From assembly GCA_027335965.1 (NCBI GenBank), contig DAHWGZ010000038.1:1-12953 (forward strand): a stretch of 12,953 bases of DNA. The letters run 5' to 3'. Origin of the DNA: Acidiferrobacter sp. (GTDB taxonomy: Bacteria > Pseudomonadota > Gammaproteobacteria > Acidiferrobacterales > Acidiferrobacteraceae). A program made the position numbers and the translations under genes. This document shows positions 8,957 through 12,953 of this stretch, one piece after another (within the stretch, counting starts at the first letter, position 1; each line of letters starts with the position of its first letter). Below the pieces are notes generated by a model. It had not been told where the DNA came from. It did no database searches and saw only the letters and a list, made by a program, of their open reading frames with translations.

Positions 8957-10351
8957 ATGGACATTTCCTATTGGATGCAAGGGGTGCCGGCCGTTGAGAC
9001 CGTGGTCGCGGCTTGGCTCGTCCTTTATCTGGGCCGGCCTCACTTCCACAAAGGCATGCGCGCGCTCTCGCGCCTTGGGCGCCACCCGCTTGCGCTCGTG
9101 GCGCGATTCCTGGGCGCGGGCGCGGCCGACATCCACAGACGCAATCGCGCCCTCCTGCAGGCCCAGGCGCGCGCCGACGCGGCCTTGAAGGTCGAGCGCG
9201 AGTGGGCGCGCCTGGATGAGATCGTGCGGCGCGACGTCCAGGGTTTTCCGGCCTTGCGGGAGACCCTCATGCAACAGGTCGGGCAGTGGGAGGCGGAATT
9301 TCAGCGGTCAGGGGAGATCCCGCAGCCTTCGCCGGAATGGACCAAGGCGGTCGGTGCGGTGGCGCGCCTCAAGGCCGGAGACGATGGCGTGGCCGAACGC
9401 GTCCAGGCGGGGTTCCAGGCCTTGGTCCAGAGCGCGCAGGAACAGGCCTTGCGCGAGCGCCGCCAGGTGGTCGCCGAGCGCCACCGCCTACTGACCCGCG
9501 CGCAACTCATGTGGCAGACGGTCGCGCGGCGGCTGGAGCATGTCGACAACCGGCTGGCGCAGGTCGCGGAATCGGCGTTCGGAATCCATGAGGCCGTGGA
9601 ACGTTTTCAGGCCCTGTCCGAGCAGGCGCCCCCCTTGGATCGCGCGCAGGTCGCCTCGGCGGCGTCGCGGCTGCTGGCCGCGGGGCTCGTGTTGCTGGTG
9701 GCCTGCGGGGCGGCGTTCATAAACGCCCATCTCATCGGCGCGCCCTTGCGTTGGCTTGGGGTCGCGCAGGGCCTGGCGGTGGCAGGCCATCCGGCCTCGC
9801 AAGTGGCGGCCGCCACCGTGGTCGCGATCGAGGTGGTGGTCGGCATCGTTTTGTTCGACGCCCTCAACGTGACCCATCTGTTCGGCGTGGTGGCGGGGCT
9901 TTCCGGGCGGGCGCGCCGTACCGCGGTGGCCGGCGCGATCATCGCGCTGGTCCTGCTCGCGGCCCTGCAGGCGGTGCTCGCCTTCGTGCGGGAGAGCGCC
10001 GTGCCCGGCGCGGCCATCAAGGCGGTGATGGTCCCCGATCTTCCGTTATGGCAGACCGTGGCCGAGGCCCTGTTGGCGGTCGTGCTCCCGTGTCTCATGG
10101 CCCTGGTGGCGATCCCGCTGGAGGCCTTCATTTATGCCCTGCGGACCCTCTCGGGGGTCGTCTTGGAGACCCTCGTGCGGATCCTCGCCTTCGCATTTCG
10201 GCTCGCCGGGCGCGTGGTTGCGGGCATCGCCAGCACCCTGAGCGCCGTGTACGACCTCTTCATTCTGCCGCCGTTATTGCTGGAGCGGGCCTTTCAGTAC
10301 GGGGCCCATCTATCGGCGGAGCGCCGTCGCGGCGCCTCCCAGAACCACTGA
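8957..10351 (+). CDS. membrane protein with long helical domain, function unknown
   Basis: I do not recognise this 464-residue protein. A short hydrophobic segment (about 11-26) opens it, followed by some 200 residues rich in Arg, Glu, Gln and Ala with heptad-like patterns (about 55-230), which should form long helices or a coiled coil. Four more hydrophobic segments follow: about 239-260, 283-303 (holding Glu292 and Asp301 in an otherwise apolar stretch), 323-344 and 367-394. A further apolar helix with spaced arginines (about 401-435) and a basic tail close it. No catalytic or nucleotide-binding motif is apparent. The ATG has a strong ribosome binding site, GGAGGG (8944-8949), 7 bases upstream. 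It stands alone between two near-identical hairpins, so it is probably its own transcription unit. Inference: an inner-membrane scaffold or sensor-like protein with a large cytoplasmic or periplasmic helical arm. Confidence 0.85.
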   Translation: MDISYWMQGVPAVETVVAAWLVLYLGRPHFHKGMRALSRLGRHPLALVARFLGAGAADIHRRNRALLQAQARADAALKVEREWARLDEIVRRDVQGFPALRETLMQQVGQWEAEFQRSGEIPQPSPEWTKAVGAVARLKAGDDGVAERVQAGFQALVQSAQEQALRERRQVVAERHRLLTRAQLMWQTVARRLEHVDNRLAQVAESAFGIHEAVERFQALSEQAPPLDRAQVASAASRLLAAGLVLLVACGAAFINAHLIGAPLRWLGVAQGLAVAGHPASQVAAATVVAIEVVVGIVLFDALNVTHLFGVVAGLSGRARRTAVAGAIIALVLLAALQAVLAFVRESAVPGAAIKAVMVPDLPLWQTVAEALLAVVLPCLMALVAIPLEAFIYALRTLSGVVLETLVRILAFAFRLAGRVVAGIASTLSAVYDLFILPPLLLERAFQYGAHLSAERRRGASQNH

Positions 10352-10374
10352 TCATCCCCCAGGGACCCTGACCG

Positions 10375-10393
10375 CCCGCCGGTCTTCGGCGGG
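10375..10393 (+). terminator. GC-rich hairpin after the unknown membrane protein, likely terminator
   Basis: CCCGCCG (10375-10381) pairs perfectly with CGGCGGG (10387-10393) around a 5-base loop, 24 bases after the stop codon. Only a TTT (10398-10400) follows, after a short GC stretch, so termination may be partial. It is the better-formed of the two near-copies of this element. Confidence 0.5.
10376..10393 (+). repeat. hairpin repeat copy 2 (CCGCCGGTCTTSGGCGGG)
   Basis: This is the second copy of the 18-base sequence at 8856-8873, with 17 of 18 bases identical. The single change (C for G) creates an extra stem pair here, so the repeat keeps its ability to fold while differing in sequence. 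Confidence 0.55.
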
Positions 10394-10444
10394 TGCGTTT
10401 GCGCGTCCGCGGCAAGGGGCATGCCTCTGTCAGCGTACTCGTCT

Positions 10445-10458
10445 TTGATATTTCGCAA
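10445..10458 (+). promoter_or_regulatory. FNR-like activator site upstream of the hemerythrin gene
   Basis: TTGATATTTCGCAA fits the FNR/Anr consensus TTGAT-N4-ATCAA at 8 of 10 positions. Its centre (10451.5) is 41 to 42 bases before the start point expected from the TATACA at 10480-10485, the standard position for a class II FNR-type activator. It overlaps a perfect 6-bp inverted repeat, ATATTTCGCAAATAT (10448-10462). FNR-type control of an oxygen-binding protein is plausible, but this is an inference from a single site. Confidence 0.4.
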
Positions 10459-10479
10459 ATATGGGTACCCCCAAAGGGA

Positions 10480-10485
10480 TATACA
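10480..10485 (+). promoter_or_regulatory. -10 element for the hemerythrin gene
   Basis: TATACA lies in an AT-rich stretch that contrasts with the GC-rich surroundings. No consensus -35 stands at 17 bp (the bases there are AAATAT), as expected for an activator-dependent promoter. Transcription would start near 10492 and give a leader of about 40 bases. Confidence 0.45.
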
Positions 10486-10486
10486 C

Positions 10487-10498
10487 TAAGGAGCCTTA
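10487..10498. repeat. interrupted palindrome at the expected hemerythrin start point
   Basis: TAAGG (10487-10491) and CCTTA (10494-10498) are inverted around a 2-base centre, exactly over the expected transcription start. This could be a repressor operator or a small hairpin at the 5' end of the message. No known operator was recognised. Confidence 0.4.
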
Positions 10499-10531
10499 TC
10501 GCCCCATAAACAAAACTAAGGTGTAGGATAA

Positions 10532-10978
10532 ATGGAACAACTTCTGGAATGGACCGATGATCTCAGCATCGGAATCGAGGAAATCGACCGGCAACACATG
10601 GAGCTTGTCAGGCTGTTGAATGAGCTCCATGAGGCGATCACGCAGCGGCGGGCCTCAAGCGCGTGCGTGGCCATCCTCGATGAGCTGATCGAATACACGC
10701 GCGTGCACTTTACCGTGGAGGAAAGCCTGTTTCGCATCCTTGGCTATCCGGGGTACGGGCCCCACCACCAAGAGCACGAGAAATTGATCGATCAGATCGT
10801 GGCGTTCCAGGTCAAGATCAAGGACGAAAACAGCAACGTCACGTTCGAATTACTGCATTTCCTGCGTGGATGGTTGACCCACCACATCCTTGGAACCGAC
10901 AAGGGCTACGTCCCGTTCCTGCTCTCGAAGGGCGTGGAGCGCAAGCTATCGTCGAAAGCCTTCTGGAAGTTTTGGTAG
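10532..10978 (+). CDS. bacteriohemerythrin (non-heme di-iron oxygen-binding protein)
   Basis: Single-domain bacterial hemerythrin of 148 residues. Such proteins bind O2 reversibly at a di-iron centre in a four-helix bundle and are thought to sense, carry or scavenge oxygen in the cytoplasm. All seven iron ligands are visible with family spacing: H22 in IDRQH, H59 and E63 in HFTVEE, H78 and H82 in HHQEH, H118 and D123 in HHILGTDKGY. The N-terminal EWTDDLSIGIEEID is characteristic. A C-terminal extension of about 20 residues (to KAFWKFW) goes beyond the usual end of about 130 residues. No signal peptide or second domain is present. TAAGGTG (10517-10523) lies 8 bases before the ATG. It appears to be a single-gene unit with its own AT-rich promoter and a possible FNR-type site. 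Confidence 0.95.
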   Translation: MEQLLEWTDDLSIGIEEIDRQHMELVRLLNELHEAITQRRASSACVAILDELIEYTRVHFTVEESLFRILGYPGYGPHHQEHEKLIDQIVAFQVKIKDENSNVTFELLHFLRGWLTHHILGTDKGYVPFLLSKGVERKLSSKAFWKFW

Positions 10979-11227
10979 AGAGATCGGCGGCCAGAGGCCG
11001 TGGGCGGCAGGGCCGCGTCGGTGCCAGGCCGGGGCCGTCCCGGGCGGCAAGCCGTGGCGCGCGAGCGCCCCGCCATCGGGCATGAACGGTAAAGCGGCCG
11101 CGCGCCGGTCTTGTCGTTGAGGGTTGCGCGCGGGCCGGGTCAGACGCCCCGGCCCCGCTCAATCGCGGTCGGCGGGGCGGTCGGTCATGAGGTCTCGCGC
11201 GCCGCTCCACCCCGTTACTATATTCCC

Positions 11228-11244
11228 GCCTCTACAATAGAGGC
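11228..11244. promoter_or_regulatory. palindrome overlapping a -10-like hexamer upstream of glyA
   Basis: GCCTCTA and TAGAGGC are perfect inverted arms around CAA. TACAAT (11233-11238) inside it resembles a -10 element, and TACTAT (11216-11221) lies just upstream. It may be an operator over a promoter that reads toward glyA, or a hairpin. It does not resemble the E. coli PurR or MetR sites known to control glyA. Confidence 0.35.
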
Positions 11245-11278
11245 ACGGCCAGTCCGACCCCCACCGGCGCCCTCGGGC

Positions 11279-11312
11279 CGGCCCATTGGGCCGCTGCCAC
11301 CCCCCTTTTTTT
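11279..11312 (+). terminator. possible attenuator or terminator: hairpin followed by T-run
   Basis: The CGGCCC-ATT-GGGCCG hairpin (11279-11293) is followed, after 12 bases, by seven consecutive T (11306-11312). The distance between stem and T-run is too long for a standard intrinsic terminator, so this is a weak call. A transcript from 11216-11238 to here would be about 70-85 bases. Confidence 0.22.
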
Positions 11313-11474
11313 GCCAAAGACGGGCGCCCGGTCGCCGCGCTCCCGGGATCCGTCCGGGCCCCCGTCCTGGCGGAATCCGGCGCCCGCGGGCGCGGGGTCA
11401 TGCACGGTGGTCCGAGATCGGGTATCCTAAAGGCGATTATGGTATCGACGATCGTCGCCAGAACGAGGAACCGG

Positions 11475-12740
11475 ATGTTTAGCGAGAAGAGCTTGAAGGA
11501 TGTCGACCGCCCGCTGTGGGATGCGATGACCAAGGAACGCGGACGCCAGGAGGATCATATCGAGCTGATCGCGTCCGAAAACTATACCAGCCCGCGCGTG
11601 ATGGCGGCGCAGGGGTCGTGCTTGACCAACAAGTACGCGGAGGGCTATCCCGGCAAGCGCTACTATGGCGGCTGCGAGTACGTGGACATGGTCGAGAGCC
11701 TGGCCATAGAGAGGGCGCGCGCCTTGTTTGGCGCCGACTATGCCAACGTACAGCCGCATTCCGGGTCGCAGGCCAATGCCGCGACCTACCTCGCGCTCAT
11801 CAATCCCGGCGACACGATCCTTGGGATGAGCCTTGCCCATGGCGGCCACCTGACCCACGGGGCCAAGGTGAATTTCTCGGGGCGGCTTTTCAAGGCCGTA
11901 GGCTATGGCGTGGACCCCAAGACCGGCCTGATCGACTATGACGAGATCGCAAGACTCGCGCGCGAGCACAAGCCGCGCGTGATCGTGGGCGGATTCTCGG
12001 CCTATTCGCGCGTCATCGACTGGACGCGTTTCCGCGAGATCGCAGACGAGGTCGGGGCCTATCTCTTCGTCGACATGGCGCATGTCGCGGGCCTGGTCGC
12101 AGCCGGGCTCTACCCAAGCCCCGTGGGCATCGCCGATGTCACGACCTCGACCACCCACAAGACCTTGCGCGGGCCGCGCGGAGGCCTGATCCTCGCGCGC
12201 GCCAATCCCGAGATCGAAAAGCGCCTGAACAGCTTGATCTTCCCGGGGACCCAGGGCGGTCCGCTCATGCACGTGATCGCCGCCAAGGCGGTGGCGTTCG
12301 CCGAGGCCATGGCGCCCGAATTCCAGACCTACCAGCAGCAGGTCGTGAAGAATGCCCAGGCGATGGCCGATATGCTCATGAGCCGCGGCTTCAAAGTCGT
12401 CTCCGGCGGTACCGACAACCACCTGATGCTCGTAGACCTCATCGAGCGGCCCGTGACCGGCAAGGAGGCCGAGGAGGCCCTTGGCCGCGCCCACATCACG
12501 GTCAACAAGAACGCCGTGCCCAATGACCCGCGCTCGCCGTTCGTGACGAGCGGTATCCGTCTTGGCACCCCCGCCATGACCACGCGCGGGTTCGGGGAGC
12601 GCGAGACGCGCGCCCTGGCCGGTTTCATATGCGACATCCTCGAGCGGCCGACCGACGAGGAGCTGACGGCGCGCGTACGTCGCGAAGTGGCGAACCTGTG
12701 CGCGCGCTTCCCGGTCTACGGCGAAGACGTCGTGATCTAA
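11475..12740 (+). CDS. glyA: serine hydroxymethyltransferase (GlyA)
   Basis: PLP enzyme that interconverts serine plus tetrahydrofolate with glycine plus 5,10-methylene-tetrahydrofolate, the main source of one-carbon units. From the ATG at 11475 the protein has 421 residues (E. coli 417) and aligns throughout: [62 protein letters not shown] and the PLP-lysine motif [12 protein letters not shown] with K229, the same number as in E. coli. [17 protein letters not shown] follows near the C-terminus. The frame stays open upstream to about 11286, but family alignment begins at [15 protein letters not shown] and GAGGAA (11465-11470) precedes that ATG. An ATG at 11439 is a less likely alternative. 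nrdR starts 4 bases after the stop, so the two are probably cotranscribed. Confidence 0.98.
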   Translation: MFSEKSLKDVDRPLWDAMTKERGRQEDHIELIASENYTSPRVMAAQGSCLTNKYAEGYPGKRYYGGCEYVDMVESLAIERARALFGADYANVQPHSGSQANAATYLALINPGDTILGMSLAHGGHLTHGAKVNFSGRLFKAVGYGVDPKTGLIDYDEIARLAREHKPRVIVGGFSAYSRVIDWTRFREIADEVGAYLFVDMAHVAGLVAAGLYPSPVGIADVTTSTTHKTLRGPRGGLILARANPEIEKRLNSLIFPGTQGGPLMHVIAAKAVAFAEAMAPEFQTYQQQVVKNAQAMADMLMSRGFKVVSGGTDNHLMLVDLIERPVTGKEAEEALGRAHITVNKNAVPNDPRSPFVTSGIRLGTPAMTTRGFGERETRALAGFICDILERPTDEELTARVRREVANLCARFPVYGEDVVI

Positions 12741-12744
12741 GGCC

Positions 12745-12953
12745 ATGCGCTGCCCCTTTTGTTTTGCCGAGGATACGCGGGTGATAGATTCCCGCCTCGC
12801 AGACGAGGGGGATGCCGTGCGCCGGCGCCGCGAGTGTCTGGCCTGTCGCGAACGGTTCACGACCTTCGAGCACGCCGAGTTGCGCCTCCCGCAGATCATC
12901 AAGTCCGACGGGCGTCGCGAGCCGTTCGCCGAGGCCAAGCTGCGTGCCGGTCT
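12745..12953 (+). CDS. nrdR: transcriptional repressor NrdR, 5' part
   Basis: NrdR represses ribonucleotide reductase genes, sensing ATP/dATP through an ATP-cone domain. The first 69 codons are in the window. MRCPFC and CLACRERF give the zinc-ribbon cysteines C3, C6, C31 and C34, at exactly the family positions, with VIDSR and RRRREC between them. The ATP-cone begins at about residue 50 ([11 protein letters not shown]) and continues beyond the right edge. The ATG is 4 bp after the glyA stop; glyA-nrdR, often followed by ribD, is a common proteobacterial arrangement. No NrdR-box pair was seen in the window. Confidence 0.96.
   Translation, partial: MRCPFCFAEDTRVIDSRLADEGDAVRRRRECLACRERFTTFEHAELRLPQIIKSDGRREPFAEAKLRAG

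Larger units (their letters stand above)
10979..11474. other. 496-bp region without a recognised protein gene
   Basis: No convincing coding sequence lies between the hemerythrin stop and the glyA start. A 5-bp hairpin CGGCC-AGA-GGCCG (10988-11000) follows the hemerythrin stop without a T-run. A 7-bp stem with a 13-base loop is possible at 11152-11178. A perfect 17-base palindrome stands at 11228-11244, a CGGCCC-ATT-GGGCCG hairpin at 11279-11293, and a seven-T run at 11306-11312. TATCCT (11422-11427) is a possible -10 for glyA, with no clear -35. The region could hold an untranslated small RNA and a long glyA leader, but no known riboswitch was recognised. Confidence 0.6.

Noticed and set aside
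10839..11210. A 123-codon minus-strand frame covering the end of the hemerythrin gene and the following gap
   Set aside because: Its translation is dominated by Arg, Pro and Ala, and it overlaps the conserved hemerythrin 3' end with no ribosome binding site that stands out.
11286..11474. Longer start for glyA giving a 484-residue protein
   Set aside because: The extra residues are not like any GlyA N-terminus. The ATG at 11475 has a GAGGAA ribosome binding site and begins where family alignment begins.
10979..11474. Riboswitch upstream of glyA (glycine, folate or SAM class)
   Set aside because: No conserved core motif of these classes could be recognised; only simple hairpins are present.
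11427..12938. A 503-codon open frame on the minus strand opposite glyA and nrdR
   Set aside because: It is antisense to two confidently identified genes, resembles no family, and has the composition of a GC-rich shadow frame.

Overview
The window is a stretch of ordinary-looking chromosome from a GC-rich proteobacterium, most likely a gammaproteobacterium. The evidence is the conserved block queA / tgt / yajC / secD / secF next to a tRNA-Leu gene, the glyA-nrdR pair, and active-site numbering in Tgt, GlyA and NrdR that coincides with the E. coli proteins. The periplasmic parts of SecD and SecF are unusually rich in Arg and His (by hand count about 63 K/R against about 32 D/E in SecD). This hints at an acidophilic lifestyle, but that is an inference and no species can be named from the sequence.

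Layout. Bases 1-47 hold the 5' half of a tRNA-Leu(CAA) gene on the minus strand, cut by the window edge. A short divergent promoter region (48-131) separates it from queA. All remaining genes are on the plus strand. Bases 132-8855 form an apparent operon: queA, a large soluble hybrid sensor histidine kinase, tgt, yajC, secD and secF, with gaps of 54, 9, 6 and 4 bp and a 1-bp overlap. QueA and Tgt make queuosine in tRNA, while YajC, SecD and SecF are accessory parts of the Sec translocon. The kinase is the unexpected member, because the usual order has queA next to tgt. After a hairpin comes a 464-residue membrane and coiled-coil protein that I do not recognise (8957-10351), followed by a second hairpin that closely copies the first.

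An AT-rich promoter region (about 10440-10531) then precedes a complete bacteriohemerythrin gene. It carries an FNR-like site placed where a class II activator would bind. A 496-bp stretch without a protein gene (10979-11474) holds a perfect palindrome overlapping a -10-like hexamer, a further hairpin and a T-run. The window ends with glyA (serine hydroxymethyltransferase) and the first 69 codons of nrdR.

No mobile element, CRISPR array or prophage gene is visible, and I found no clearly new multi-gene system. The points most worth a second look are the kinase inserted into the queuosine/Sec operon, the unrecognised membrane protein, the likely oxygen-responsive control of the hemerythrin, the leaderless-looking queA message and the duplicated hairpin element.
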